Assembly (NCBI RefSeq): GCF_004114535.1
Contig: NZ_LBJC01000024.1
Coordinates: 124,001-188,000 of the forward strand
From: Bradyrhizobium nanningense
GTDB lineage: Bacteria > Pseudomonadota > Alphaproteobacteria > Rhizobiales > Xanthobacteraceae
Direction of reading: 5' to 3'
DNA: 64,000 nt
The notes under the pieces are model-generated. The model ran no database searches and was not told the DNA's origin. It saw only the letters and a program-made list of their open reading frames with translations. This document shows positions 38,958-48,449 of this stretch, in pieces. Both the position numbers and the translations under genes were made by a program. Positions within the stretch are counted from its first letter, which is position 1; each line of letters starts with the position of its first letter.

Positions 38958-39995
38958 ATGATTTTCCGTCAGCTCTTCGACAGCGTTTCGGGCACCTACA
39001 GCTATCTCCTCGCCAGCCGTCCCGGCGGCGAAGCGTTGATCCTCGATCCCGTGCTTGAGAAGGTCGACCGCTACTGCCAATTGCTGCGCGAGCTCGACCT
39101 CAAGCTGGTCAAGGCGGTCGATACCCATCTGCATGCCGACCACGTCACCGGCCTCGGCGAGCTGCGCGACCGCACCCATTGCATGACCGTGATGGGGGAC
39201 CAGACCAAGGCCGACGTCGTGGCGATGCGGGTCGCCGACGGCGACAAGGTGACGATCGAGGGCCTGTCGCTCGACGTGATGTACACGCCCGGCCACACCG
39301 ACGATTCCTATTCCTATCTGATGGGCGATCGCGTCTTCACTGGCGACACGCTGCTGATCCGTGGCACCGGCCGCACTGATTTCCAGAACGGCTCCTCGCG
39401 CGCGCAGTACGATTCGATTTTCAACCGGCTGCTGAAGCTGCCGGACGAGACGATGGTGTTCCCGGCGCACGACTACAAGGGCGACACCGTCTCCACCATC
39501 GGTGAGGAGAAGCGCTACAATCCCAGGCTCCAGGTGCGCTCGGTCGACGAATATATCGAGCTGATGGCCAATCTGAAGCTGCCGAATCCCAAGATGATGG
39601 ACGTGGCCGTGCCCGCGAACATGCATGTCGGCCTGCATCAGGAGGAACTCGAGAAAGAAGGCCGCGCGCTCAGCGCCATCGAGGCGATCCGCAGTCTCGG
39701 CCGGCCCGACATCCTGCTGGTCGATCTGCGCGAGGCCAACGAACGTGCCAAGCACGGCATGCTCGAAGGCGCGCTACATACACCCTATCCGTCAGTCGAG
39801 GAGAGCCTCAAGCCCGGCGGCATGCTGCGCGAGGTCGCAGCGGCCACCGGCCGCCGCATCGTGTTCTTCTGCGCCTTTGGCGAGCGCTCGGCGATGGCGG
39901 TGGCTGCGGCCAAGGAGGCCGGCCTCGCCAACACGGCGCATATCGCCGGCGGCGTGGATGCCTGGAAGAAGGCTGGCGGGCCGCTCGTGCACTGA
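38958..39995 (+). CDS. Persulfide dioxygenase-rhodanese fusion
   Basis: This 345-residue cytoplasmic protein has an N-terminal ETHE1-like metallo-beta-lactamase domain: THLHADH with His57, His113 in YTPGHTDDS and Asp130 in FTGDTLLIRGTGRTDFQ, the mononuclear iron ligands. A C-terminal rhodanese domain (about 248-345) has the active Cys305 in the loop CAFGER. Such fusions oxidise glutathione persulfide to sulfite and exchange sulfur with thiosulfate. Its place after the sox genes suggests that it clears the sulfane sulfur left by a Sox system without SoxCD. It has no signal peptide. Confidence 0.92.
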   Translation: MIFRQLFDSVSGTYSYLLASRPGGEALILDPVLEKVDRYCQLLRELDLKLVKAVDTHLHADHVTGLGELRDRTHCMTVMGDQTKADVVAMRVADGDKVTIEGLSLDVMYTPGHTDDSYSYLMGDRVFTGDTLLIRGTGRTDFQNGSSRAQYDSIFNRLLKLPDETMVFPAHDYKGDTVSTIGEEKRYNPRLQVRSVDEYIELMANLKLPNPKMMDVAVPANMHVGLHQEELEKEGRALSAIEAIRSLGRPDILLVDLREANERAKHGMLEGALHTPYPSVEESLKPGGMLREVAAATGRRIVFFCAFGERSAMAVAAAKEAGLANTAHIAGGVDAWKKAGGPLVH

Positions 39996-40095
39996 CGGCA
40001 GAAGACCATCCTCGGGTGCGATGATTGCGCCAAGTCAGGGACCGCACATATTTTCGGGTTAGGATCGGGTGCAGCATCACCATCCGGGATCAGCC

Positions 40096-40263
40096 ATGAC
40101 CAAGATCGGCAAACCGAGCGCGCCTCCCAAAATCGCCGACAAAAAGCCGGCGGATGACAAGGCGAAGATTCCCCCGTCTCCTCGTGATGACGACGACTAC
40201 GAGGACGGCGACATCGCAACGCCGAAACGCGACCGCTACGGTCCGGACGACGAGCCGTTGTGA
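40096..40263 (+). CDS. Small charged protein, probably disordered
   Basis: This 55-residue protein begins MTKIGKPSAPPKIADKKPADD, then has a run of acidic residues (DDDDYEDGDI) and ends RYGPDDEPL. It is rich in Lys, Pro and Asp, and has no hydrophobic core or signal. I do not recognise a family. It is supported by a clean start-stop frame and an amino-acid mix unlike a chance high-GC frame (few Arg, many Asp/Lys). It might be a small regulatory or nucleic-acid-associated peptide. Confidence 0.5.
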   Translation: MTKIGKPSAPPKIADKKPADDKAKIPPSPRDDDDYEDGDIATPKRDRYGPDDEPL

Positions 40264-40281
40264 GGGTGTGGCCCCAAACTC

Positions 40282-40414
40282 CGCTGTCATCCCTGCGAAC
40301 GCAGGGATCCATAACCCCAGGGAGGAGTTTGGCGGAGGAGCGGCGTTCGGTACTGCGACCGGTCGCAATCGAGAGATCACGCGGTATGGGTCCCTGCGTT
40401 CGCAGGGACGACAG
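40282..40414. repeat. Repeat B, inverted copy
   Basis: It begins CGCTGTCATCCCTGCGAACGC and ends GCGTTCGCAGGGACGACAG. The interior order is reversed relative to 23621-23768: CCATAACCCCAGGGAGGAGT comes first and GATCACGCGGTATGGG last. It lies between the small protein gene and an MFS gene. Confidence 0.88.
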
Positions 40415-40507
40415 ACCGCCCGCGCTACCTGCCATGCGCCTGCGTTTATGGACAAATAACTGCTCTCCGATAGTTTCCGCGCTTCTGGGGAGTGAAACGG
40501 AACTGCA

Positions 40508-41716
40508 ATGGTCGACGTTCTCGCCGCACCGCAACAAGGCAAGGCGGCCAGCGCGCTGCGCACGCTGACGGGAATCTCGATCGCGCATTGGGTCAGCCAT
40601 TTCCATTTGCTGGTCCTGCCGATGCTGTTCCCGTTTCTCAAAGCGCAGCTCGGCGTTGGCTATATCGAGCTTGGCTTCGCGCTCACCGTGTTCGCGGTGG
40701 TGTCCGGACTGACGCAGGCGCCGACCGGCTACCTCGTCGATCATTTTGGCGCGCGCAGAATCCTGATGATCGGCCTCACGCTGGGCGGCTTAGCGCTGAT
40801 CCTGCTCGGCCTGCACCTCAGCTACGTCTCGCTGATTGCCTGCGCCGTGCTGCTAGGCCTCGCCAACAGCGTCTATCATCCCGCGGACTACGCGATCCTG
40901 GCCGAGCACATGGACGAGGCGCGGATGGGGCGCGCCTTCTCGATCCACACCTTTGCCGGTTTTCTCGGCGGAGCGGTGGCGCCGGCGATCGTTGCCGCAC
41001 TCGTCGCCCTGTCCGGTGGCGTCGGCGCGCTGATCGCATCTGGCGCGATCGGCATTCTGGTGGCACTGCTGCTGCTCGTCATGAACATTCCCGACGCCGG
41101 CGCCAGCAAGACGAAGCCGGGCACGGAAAACGCGTCGAAGCAGGCCGTCATCACCCCGGCGCTGATCACGCTGACGGCGCTATTCATGCTGCTCAGCCTG
41201 TCGGTCGCCGGCATCAACAACTTCGGCGTCGTCGCGCTGATGAGCGGCTATGGGACCTCCTATTCGGCAGCCAACGTCATGCTGACCGCGTTTCTCGGCG
41301 CCAGCGCCGCAGGCGTGCTCGCCGGCGGCTTCCTCGCCGATCACACCGAACGCCACGGCTACGTCGCCGCGGCCTGCTTTGCCGTGAACGCGGCCATCGT
41401 GCTGCTGATCGCACTGGTGACGCTGCCCGGCTGGATCCTGACCGCCGCGATGACGGTGGCGGGCTTCCTCTCCGGCGTGATCGCCCCCTCGCGCGACATG
41501 CTGGTGCGCAATGCGGCTCCTCCCGGCGCGGCAGGCCGCGCCTTCGGCATCGTCTCCACCGGCTTCAATCTCGGCGGCATCGTCTCACCCCTGCTGTTCG
41601 GCTGGATCATGGACCAAAGCGCGCCACACTGGGTGTTCGGCGCGTCGGTGATCTTCATGATGGCGACAGTAGTGCTGTCGCCGTTCACAGAACGGAAGCG
41701 GCAAGGCACGGCATGA
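40508..41716 (+). CDS. MFS transporter, Fsr-like
   Basis: This 402-residue 12-segment carrier opens TLTGISIAHWVSHFHLLVLPMLFPFLKAQ, resembling the fosmidomycin-resistance (Fsr) branch. The A-motif is TGYLVDHFGARRILMIG and the second-half loop is GGFLADHTERHGYVAA. The ATG at 40508 follows the only reasonable upstream region after a repeat B. It runs in the same direction as the amidohydrolase gene but is separated from it by another repeat B, so co-transcription is uncertain. The substrate is unknown. Confidence 0.85.
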   Translation: MVDVLAAPQQGKAASALRTLTGISIAHWVSHFHLLVLPMLFPFLKAQLGVGYIELGFALTVFAVVSGLTQAPTGYLVDHFGARRILMIGLTLGGLALILLGLHLSYVSLIACAVLLGLANSVYHPADYAILAEHMDEARMGRAFSIHTFAGFLGGAVAPAIVAALVALSGGVGALIASGAIGILVALLLLVMNIPDAGASKTKPGTENASKQAVITPALITLTALFMLLSLSVAGINNFGVVALMSGYGTSYSAANVMLTAFLGASAAGVLAGGFLADHTERHGYVAAACFAVNAAIVLLIALVTLPGWILTAAMTVAGFLSGVIAPSRDMLVRNAAPPGAAGRAFGIVSTGFNLGGIVSPLLFGWIMDQSAPHWVFGASVIFMMATVVLSPFTERKRQGTA

Positions 41717-41729
41717 GCTACACATTCGG

Positions 41730-41865
41730 TCGTCGTCCCCGCGAACGCGGGGACCCATAACCACAGGGAGATGTTGCGGCGCGAGACTGGTCACTCCGAG
41801 TCTTCGCAAAACATCTCCCTGGGGTTATGGGTCCCGGATCTGCGCTTCGCTTGTCCGGGACGACC
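41730..41865. repeat. Repeat B, full copy
   Basis: The ends are TCGTCGTCCCCGCGAACGCG and GCTTCGCTTGTCCGGGACGAC, with CCCATAACCACAGGGAGATG and CATCTCCCTGGGGTTATGGG as inner inverted arms. It separates the MFS and amidohydrolase genes. Confidence 0.88.
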
Positions 41866-41915
41866 GCTGAGAGAGACTCGCACAACAAGCAACAACAAAC
41901 CGGGAAGAAACACCA

Positions 41916-43631
41916 ATGAGCATCCCTGATCTCGTCATCCGCGGCGGCACCGTTGCGGATGGAAATGGCGGCGAGCTGTTCGAGGCTGATGTCGCCATCA
42001 CCGACGGGAAGATCAGCGAAGTCGGCAAGGTTGGGTCGAAGGGCCGCGAGGAAATCGACGCGCGCGGAAAATTGGTGACGCCGGGCTTCGTCGACGTGCA
42101 CACCCATTACGACGGCCAGGTCACCTGGAGCCAGGACATCACGCCGTCGTCGCAGAACGGCGTCACCACCGCGATCATGGGCAATTGCGGCGTCGGATTC
42201 GCGCCGTGCAAGCCTGAGGATCAGACCCGGCTGATCCAATTGATGGAGGGGGTCGAGGACATTCCCGAGCCGGTGCTGAGCGCCGGCATTCCCTGGGCCT
42301 GGGAGAGCTTTCCGGATTACATGGACTGGCTGTCGAAACGCGATTTCGACATCGATGTCGGCGCGCAGCTGCCGCATGCGGCGCTGCGGGTCTATGTCAT
42401 GGGCGAGCGCGGCGCGCGGCGCGATCCCTCGACCGCACAGGACAATGCCGCGATGGCAAGGCTCGCGGTCGAGGCGGTGCGCGCTGGCGCGCTCGGCTTC
42501 TCAACCTCGCGCACGCTCAACCACCGCACCTCGACCGGCGACTTCACGCCGACGCTGAAGGCCGGCGAGGACGAGCTCACCGCGATTGCCGGCGCGATGC
42601 ATCGGCAGGGTCGCAGCGTGCTGCAATTCGTGCTCGACCTCTCGACCATCCACGAAGACCTGCCGATGATGCTGCGGGTGGCGGACGCCACCAAATGCCC
42701 GATCTCGTTCTCGATCACGCAGAACGACAAGGCGCCAAACCGCTGGCGCCAGACGCTGGACGAGATCAACGCGGCCGCCAGGCGCGGCCTCTCCATCACC
42801 GCGCAGATTGCGGCGCGCCCGGTCGGGCTGCTGCTCGGGCTCGAGCTGTCGCGCAATCCGTTCCAGACCCATCCGAGCTACAGGACAATCGCGCATCTGC
42901 CGCTGACCGAGCGGCTGGCGCGGCTGCACGAGCCAGAGGTGCGCAAGGCGATCCTGAGCGAGAAGGCGACCGCGACCGACGATCCGCTATTCTTCCGGCC
43001 CAACTACGACAAGATGTTCCTGCTCGGTGATCCCCCCGATTACGAGCAACCGCCGGAGAATGCGCTGGGGCCGCAGGCGCGCAGGCAGGGGCGCCAGCCG
43101 GAGGAGCTGGCCTATGATGCGATGCTGTCGGACCAGGGCCGCGGCATGCTCTACGTGCCCTTCCTCAATTATTCCGACGGCAATCTCGATGCGACGCGCG
43201 AGATGCTGATCGACCCGCAATCGGTGCCGGGGCTGTCCGACGGCGGCGCCCATTGCGGCATCATCTGCGACGCCAGCTTCCCGACCTATCTCTTGACGCA
43301 TTGGACGCGCGACCGCACGCGCGGCGAGAAGCTGTCGATCCCGTTCGTGGTCGCGGCGCAATCACGCAAGACCGCGCTCTCGGTCGGCCTCACCGACCGC
43401 GGGCTGATTGCGCCCGGCTACAAGGCCGACGTCAATGTGATCGACTATGACCGCCTGCACCTGCATCCGCCGAAGGTGCATTACGATCTGCCCGTGGGCG
43501 GGCGACGGCTGTTGCAGGATGTCGACGGCTACGAGGCGACGATCGTGTCAGGCGTGGTGACGCGGCGGCAGGGCGAGGCGACGGGACGGCGGCCGGGGAA
43601 GCTGATCCGGGGCGCGCAGGGGGTGAACTAG
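41916..43631 (+). CDS. N-acyl-D-amino-acid deacylase-like amidohydrolase
   Basis: This 571-residue protein is of the metal-dependent hydrolase superfamily. The first metal motif is FVDVHTHYDGQVTW, the segment GNCGVGFAPCKPED holds the Cys that ligates zinc in D-aminoacylases, and GLSDGGAHCGIICDASFPT carries the late Asp. It has an N-terminal small beta domain (LVIRGGTVADGNGGELFEADV) and the C-terminal composite (APGYKADVNVIDYDRL). Most members remove acyl groups from N-acyl-D-amino acids, but many are mis-assigned, so the substrate is uncertain. It has no signal peptide. Confidence 0.87.
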   Translation: MSIPDLVIRGGTVADGNGGELFEADVAITDGKISEVGKVGSKGREEIDARGKLVTPGFVDVHTHYDGQVTWSQDITPSSQNGVTTAIMGNCGVGFAPCKPEDQTRLIQLMEGVEDIPEPVLSAGIPWAWESFPDYMDWLSKRDFDIDVGAQLPHAALRVYVMGERGARRDPSTAQDNAAMARLAVEAVRAGALGFSTSRTLNHRTSTGDFTPTLKAGEDELTAIAGAMHRQGRSVLQFVLDLSTIHEDLPMMLRVADATKCPISFSITQNDKAPNRWRQTLDEINAAARRGLSITAQIAARPVGLLLGLELSRNPFQTHPSYRTIAHLPLTERLARLHEPEVRKAILSEKATATDDPLFFRPNYDKMFLLGDPPDYEQPPENALGPQARRQGRQPEELAYDAMLSDQGRGMLYVPFLNYSDGNLDATREMLIDPQSVPGLSDGGAHCGIICDASFPTYLLTHWTRDRTRGEKLSIPFVVAAQSRKTALSVGLTDRGLIAPGYKADVNVIDYDRLHLHPPKVHYDLPVGGRRLLQDVDGYEATIVSGVVTRRQGEATGRRPGKLIRGAQGVN

Positions 43632-43670
43632 CGCAAGCGCGTTGAGATCGAAGGCCGCGCCTCGATCTCA

Positions 43671-43816
43671 GTGTCGTCCCCGCGAACGCGGGGACCCATA
43701 ACCACAGGGAGTGGTTGTGGAGTTAACTGGTAACTCCGAGTCTTCGCCAAACCACTTCCTGTGGTTAATGGGTCCCGGATCTGCGCTCCGCTTCGCTGCG
43801 CTTGTCCGGGACGACA
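43671..43816. repeat. Repeat B between convergent genes
   Basis: It begins GTGTCGTCCCCGCGAACGCG and ends GCGCTTGTCCGGGACGACAG. The inner arms are CCCATAACCACAGGGAGTGG and CCACTTCCTGTGGTTAATGG. It probably serves as a bidirectional terminator for the convergent amidohydrolase and MFS genes; that role is inference. Confidence 0.88.
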
Positions 43817-43841
43817 GTGTTGGTTGGGTAAATAGCCCCCC

Positions 43842-45191
43842 TTACGTCGGCGACACCGCGCCCTTCAGCGCTGTGCCTTGCGTCGCGGCACCGCGCGTCA
43901 GCCTGGCCTTTTCCGTGTTCGGCCAGAGCAGCAGCAGGCCGAGCAGGCCGGAGCCGACCATGATCACGGCGTTGATGGTGAAGCCGGTCATGTAGCCGTC
44001 GATGGTGCTGCCGGCACGCTGGATCGTCGCCCCCATCACGGCCGGCGCGACGATGCCGGCCAGCGTGTAGAGCGCACCGTAGATCGCGAGGATGGCGCCG
44101 CGCTGCGAGGTCGGCGTGAACTCGCCGAGCATCGGCGGGCAGACGACATAGATCGCCCCGCACAGGCCCGAGCCGACCACGAGCAGCGCGATCTGCAGGC
44201 CCGCACCCTGAACATGCGGCATCGTCGACAGAATCAGCCCGCCGATCACCAGCGGCACCGAACCGAGAACGCCGCGCGCCGCGCGGGTGTTGTAGCCGCG
44301 CGCCATCATCACCTGCGAGATCCACCCGGTGAGAATGACGGTGGTGGCGCCGAACACCCAGGGCAGGATCGAAATGAAGCCGGCCTGGCTCTGCGAGAAG
44401 CCGAGCCCCTTGACGATGAACGGCGTGAACCAGGTCAGGCCGAGCGACAGCGCCCAATAGGCACCGAAGGTCGCCGCGACGCAGCCGATGAAGGTGCGCG
44501 AGGTGAGAAGCTGCAAGTAAGGGATCTTCTGCTCGGTCGCGGCCAGGACCTGCGTGTCCTCCAGCGGTCCTTCCTTGCCGAGCGCGAGCCAGGCACACAC
44601 CCAGATCAGACCGACGACACCGAGCGCGCCGAAGGCATAGTGCCAGGAATGATTGACGATGACCCAGTTCAGCGCCGGCACGGCGAGGATCACGCCGAAA
44701 GCCGAGCCCTGCGACAGGATCGCGGTCGGCAGCGTGCGCTTCTCGTCGGGGAACCATTTGTAGATCGCGTGCGCGGCGACCGAGAAAGCCGGGCCTTCGC
44801 CCGCGCCCAGCACGACCCGGCAGATCAGGAGCGTGGTGAAGGAGACGGCGCCGACCATCGGAAACTGCGCCAGCGCCCAGACCACCGCAAGCGCCAGCAG
44901 CACCCAGCGCGTCGGCACCTTGTTGACGATGAAGCCAACCACGATGGCGGCGATCGAGAACAGGAAGAAGAACGAGGAGCCGAGCAGGCCGAACTGCTCC
45001 GGCGAGAGCTTCAGATCGGTCATGATCGGCACACCGGCGAGGCCGACAACGATCTTGTCCGCAAAATTCACGACCATGAAGAGAAAGAGGAGAAAAGTGA
45101 CGGTCCAGGCGCCCTTCGGCGTTGGCTTTGCCGAATCCCTGGATTCTCCTGCCGTCCTGCCCGCCGCATTGGGCGTTCCCTGAGCGCTCAT
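43842..45191 (-). CDS. MFS transporter, anion:cation symporter-like
   Basis: This 449-residue carrier has a cytoplasmic N-terminus of about 28 residues, then GAWTVTFLLFLFMVVNFADKIVVGLAGVPI, the opening of ACS/phthalate-permease-type MFS proteins. The loop 2-3 motif is GFIVNKVPTRWVLL, with RVVLGAGEGPAFSVAAHAIYKWFPDEKR in segments 4-5, a strong ACS signature. The second of two adjacent ATGs (45189-45191) has GGGGAGA at the right distance. It is likely to import an organic anion. It is divergent from the ABC operon. Confidence 0.88.
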   Translation of the reverse strand: MSAQGTPNAAGRTAGESRDSAKPTPKGAWTVTFLLFLFMVVNFADKIVVGLAGVPIMTDLKLSPEQFGLLGSSFFFLFSIAAIVVGFIVNKVPTRWVLLALAVVWALAQFPMVGAVSFTTLLICRVVLGAGEGPAFSVAAHAIYKWFPDEKRTLPTAILSQGSAFGVILAVPALNWVIVNHSWHYAFGALGVVGLIWVCAWLALGKEGPLEDTQVLAATEQKIPYLQLLTSRTFIGCVAATFGAYWALSLGLTWFTPFIVKGLGFSQSQAGFISILPWVFGATTVILTGWISQVMMARGYNTRAARGVLGSVPLVIGGLILSTMPHVQGAGLQIALLVVGSGLCGAIYVVCPPMLGEFTPTSQRGAILAIYGALYTLAGIVAPAVMGATIQRAGSTIDGYMTGFTINAVIMVGSGLLGLLLLWPNTEKARLTRGAATQGTALKGAVSPT

Positions 45192-45336
45192 CATTCTCCC
45201 CGCATGTCTTTTTTGGCACTTTTTTGATTTGGCCGTCTTGGGAGCTAACAACGGCTTCGAGACCAACGCAACCCGGCATTTCCGCAGCAGGTGTGCTACG
45301 CAACAAGTCCGTTAATTCCGTCCGGCGCCATTCATC

Positions 45337-45990
45337 GTGCTGAGCATTCGAAATCTTTCCAAGACCTTCTCCTCGGCCGGCGAACCGGTCCATGTGCTGC
45401 GGGGCGTCGATCTCGACCTGAGGGCCGGCGAGCGCGTCGCGCTGACCGGCGAGTCCGGCAGCGGCAAGAGCACGTTGCTGCACCTGATCGCGGGGTTAGA
45501 CGCCGCCGATGGCGGCACGATCCGGCTGGAGGACACCGAGGTCACCAAGCTCTCCGATGCAGGGCGCGCGGCCTTGCGACGCGACCGGATCGGCCTGGTT
45601 TTTCAGCAGTTCAACCTGATCCCGAGCCTGTCGGTCGCGGACAATCTGGTCTTCCAGGCGCGGATCGCCGATCGTCACGATGCGACCTGGACCAAAGAGC
45701 TGGTCGAACGTCTCGGGCTCGGATCACTTCTGAAGCGCTATCCCGAGCAATTGTCCGGCGGCCAGCAGCAACGCGTCGCGATCGGCCGGGCGCTGGCAAC
45801 AAAACCCTCACTGCTGCTGGCGGACGAGCCGACCGGCAATCTGGATGAAGACACCGCCGAGGACGTGCTGGCGCTGACGCGCGATCTCGTCGCGCGCACC
45901 GGATGCGGCTTCCTGATGGTGACGCACAGCCTGCATCTGGCCGGCGCGCTCGACCGTCACCTCACCTTGCATGCGGGACGGATCGCATGA
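45337..45990 (+). CDS. ABC ATPase, LolD/MacB-type (AttE-like)
   Basis: This 217-residue ATPase has Walker A GESGSGKST at 38-46, Q-loop VFQQFNLIPSL, signature LSGGQQQRVAIGRALA, Walker B LLLADEPTGNLD and H-loop MVTHSLH. The LolD/MacB/AttE type works with FtsX-like permeases rather than with importer permeases. The start is GTG at 45337. Its stop overlaps the permease start (ATGA, 45987-45990). Together with the next two genes it forms an AttEFGH-like set. Confidence 0.9.
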   Translation: MLSIRNLSKTFSSAGEPVHVLRGVDLDLRAGERVALTGESGSGKSTLLHLIAGLDAADGGTIRLEDTEVTKLSDAGRAALRRDRIGLVFQQFNLIPSLSVADNLVFQARIADRHDATWTKELVERLGLGSLLKRYPEQLSGGQQQRVAIGRALATKPSLLLADEPTGNLDEDTAEDVLALTRDLVARTGCGFLMVTHSLHLAGALDRHLTLHAGRIA

Positions 45991-48449
45991 GGCGCGCGCT
46001 CTGGATCCTCGCGGTGCTGCTCAGCCATTGGCGGCGTCACAAGATGCAGTTCGCGACGCTTCTGGTCGGGCTGATCGCGGCGACCGCGCTGTGGAGCGGC
46101 GTGCAGGCCATCAACCAGCAGGCCCGCACCGCCTATGACCGCGTCGCGGCAACGTTCGGCGGCAGCCGCACGGCGATGCTGGTCGCGCCCCATGCAGCGA
46201 CCTTTCCCCAAAACTTGTTCATAAAACTCCGCCGCGCCGGCTGGCCGGTGTCGCCGGCGCTGGAGGGCCGGGTCCAGATCAACGGCCGCTCGGTGCGGCT
46301 GCTCGGGATCGAGCCGGTCACGCTGCCGGTCGACGTCGGCAACGCACCGCGCCTCGGTGCTGCGGATTTGAGCAGCTTTATTGCACCGCCGGGCCAGACA
46401 TTGGTGGCGCGGGAAACGCTGAGCGACTTGCAGGAAACGGAAGGCGCGGCGCCGCCGATCAGCAGCGGCGCAAAGCTGCCGCCGCTGCACGTGCTGCCGC
46501 AGCTGGTGCCCAACGTGCTGGTGGTCGATATCGGCGTGGCGCAGCGCCTCCTAAACAAGCCGGATCAGGTGTCGCGGCTGCTGATCGGCCGGCCGAAGAG
46601 CAAGCCTGCGCCGCTCGCAAGCATTGTCGGCGACCAATTGCAACTGATCGAGCCGACGGCGGAGACCGAGCTGGAGCGCCTGACCGACAGCTTCCATCTC
46701 AACCTCACGGCGTTCGGCCTGTTGTCGTTCTTCGTCGGTCTCTTCATCGTCAATTCGGCCGTCGGCCTCGCCTTCGAGCAGCGGCTGCCGATGCTGCGGA
46801 CGCTGCGCGCCTGCGGCGCCTCTGCGCGGCTCGTCAACACCGTGCTGGTGGTCGAGCTGGTGGCGCTGGCGCTGGTCGCCGGTCTGATCGGACTGGTCTG
46901 CGGCTATTTCATCGCGGCGGTGCTGCTGCCCGACGTCGCGGCGTCGCTGCGCGGGCTCTATGGCGCGCAGATTCCGGGGCAACTCTCCCTGCGGCCTGAA
47001 TGGTGGCTCGCCGGCATCGGCATCAGCGTTGCGGGCGCGCTCGTCGCGGCGACGACCAGCCTGATCAAGGCGGTCAGGATGCCGGTGCTGGCGACCGCGC
47101 AGCCGCGCGCCTGGCAGCAGCGGCAGCGCCGCTGGCTGGCCCTGCAGAGCTGTGCGGCCTGCGTCGTGTTCGCGGTCGCGCTGTTGCTGCTTCGCTATGG
47201 CGAATCGCTGATTGCGGGCTTTGGCGTGCTGGCGGCCCTGATGCTCGGCGCGGCGCTGATCCTGCCGGCCTTCCTCGAACTTCTCCTGCTCGCAGGCCAG
47301 CGTAGCGCGCGAAGACCGCTTGCACTGTGGTTCTGGGCGGACAGCCGGCAACAACTCTCCGGATTGTCGCTGGCGCTGATGGCCCTGCTGCTGGCGCTCG
47401 CCGTCAATGTCGGCGTCTCCACCATGGTGGAGACGTTCAGCCGCACCTTCATCGGCTGGCTCAACGGCCGGCTCGCCGCCGACGTCTACATCAGCGCCTC
47501 CGACAATGCCCAAGGCGTCGCGATTCGGAACTGGCTGAAGCAGCGCAGCGACGTGCAGGCGATCCTGCCGGGCGGCCGCGCCGAGGTGCAGGTTCAGGGC
47601 CAACCGGTCGAGCTGCTCGGCCTGCCCGATCACGCGCTCTATCGTGAGCGCTGGCCGCTGCTTGAGGCCGCGCCGCGCGCCTGGTCCCGGCTGGTGCCCG
47701 GCAACGCCGCCTTCATCAGCGAGCAGCTCAGCCGCCGCCTGAATGTGCGCATCGGCGACGTCGTCGAAGTGCCGGCACCTAGCGGAAGCTGGGAGTTCGA
47801 CATCGTCGGCATCTATGCCGATTACGGCAATCCCAAGGGGCAGCTGACCGTGAACGTCGCTGCGCTGATCCGGCAGTTTCCGCAGACGCCGCAGACACGG
47901 ATCGGCCTGATCGTCGCCAACGAGAACATTCCCGGCCTGATCGCGGCCCTGCAGAAGCAGTTCGCGCTCGACGACCGCAGCGTCGCCGATCAGGCCACGG
48001 TGAAAGCGGAATCGATCCGTATCTTCAACCGCACCTTTGCGGTGACCTCCGCGCTGAACGCCTTCACGCTCGGCGTCGCCGGGATCGCGCTGTTCACGAG
48101 CCTGCTCACGCTGGCGAATTCCCGCCTGCCGCAGCTCGCGCCGCTATGGGCGATCGGCATCACGCGGCCGCGTCTTGCCGCGATCGAATTGACCAAGACG
48201 CTGTCGGTGGCGCTGTTCACGGTGCTGCTCGCGGTGCCGCTCGGGCTCCTGGTGGCGTGGTGCCTGATCGCGATCGTGAACGTGAAGGCGTTCGGCTGGC
48301 GGTTGCCGTTCCATGTGTTTCCGGCACAATTGATCGGGCTGGTTACGGTGGCGCTACTGGCCTCGTTACTGGCGGCCCTCCTGCCGGTCGTGCGGCTGGC
48401 GCGGATGCAGCCGGCCAGCCTCGTCAAGGTGTTCGCCAATGAGCGCTGA
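45987..48449 (+). CDS. FtsX-like ABC permease, two-module (AttF-AttG-like)
   Basis: This 820-residue inner-membrane protein starts RRALWILAVLLSHWRRHKMQFATLLVGLIAATALW. It has two MacB-like periplasmic domains (about 45-230 and 500-650) and two FtsX blocks, the first around FGLLSFFVGLFIVNSAVGLAFEQRLPMLRTLRACG and the last at the C-terminus (ALNAFTLGVAGIALFTSLLTLANSRLPQLAPLWAIG). This architecture suits extraction of lipid or lipoprotein from the inner membrane rather than import. It is coupled to the ATPase and, by an 11-base overlap, to the AttH-like gene. Confidence 0.88.
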   Translation: MRRALWILAVLLSHWRRHKMQFATLLVGLIAATALWSGVQAINQQARTAYDRVAATFGGSRTAMLVAPHAATFPQNLFIKLRRAGWPVSPALEGRVQINGRSVRLLGIEPVTLPVDVGNAPRLGAADLSSFIAPPGQTLVARETLSDLQETEGAAPPISSGAKLPPLHVLPQLVPNVLVVDIGVAQRLLNKPDQVSRLLIGRPKSKPAPLASIVGDQLQLIEPTAETELERLTDSFHLNLTAFGLLSFFVGLFIVNSAVGLAFEQRLPMLRTLRACGASARLVNTVLVVELVALALVAGLIGLVCGYFIAAVLLPDVAASLRGLYGAQIPGQLSLRPEWWLAGIGISVAGALVAATTSLIKAVRMPVLATAQPRAWQQRQRRWLALQSCAACVVFAVALLLLRYGESLIAGFGVLAALMLGAALILPAFLELLLLAGQRSARRPLALWFWADSRQQLSGLSLALMALLLALAVNVGVSTMVETFSRTFIGWLNGRLAADVYISASDNAQGVAIRNWLKQRSDVQAILPGGRAEVQVQGQPVELLGLPDHALYRERWPLLEAAPRAWSRLVPGNAAFISEQLSRRLNVRIGDVVEVPAPSGSWEFDIVGIYADYGNPKGQLTVNVAALIRQFPQTPQTRIGLIVANENIPGLIAALQKQFALDDRSVADQATVKAESIRIFNRTFAVTSALNAFTLGVAGIALFTSLLTLANSRLPQLAPLWAIGITRPRLAAIELTKTLSVALFTVLLAVPLGLLVAWCLIAIVNVKAFGWRLPFHVFPAQLIGLVTVALLASLLAALLPVVRLARMQPASLVKVFANER

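Noticed and set aside
45214..45230. Sigma-54-like TGGCAC before the AttE-like gene
   Set aside because: The -12 GC is missing (a T run followed by GAT), so it is not a functional consensus.
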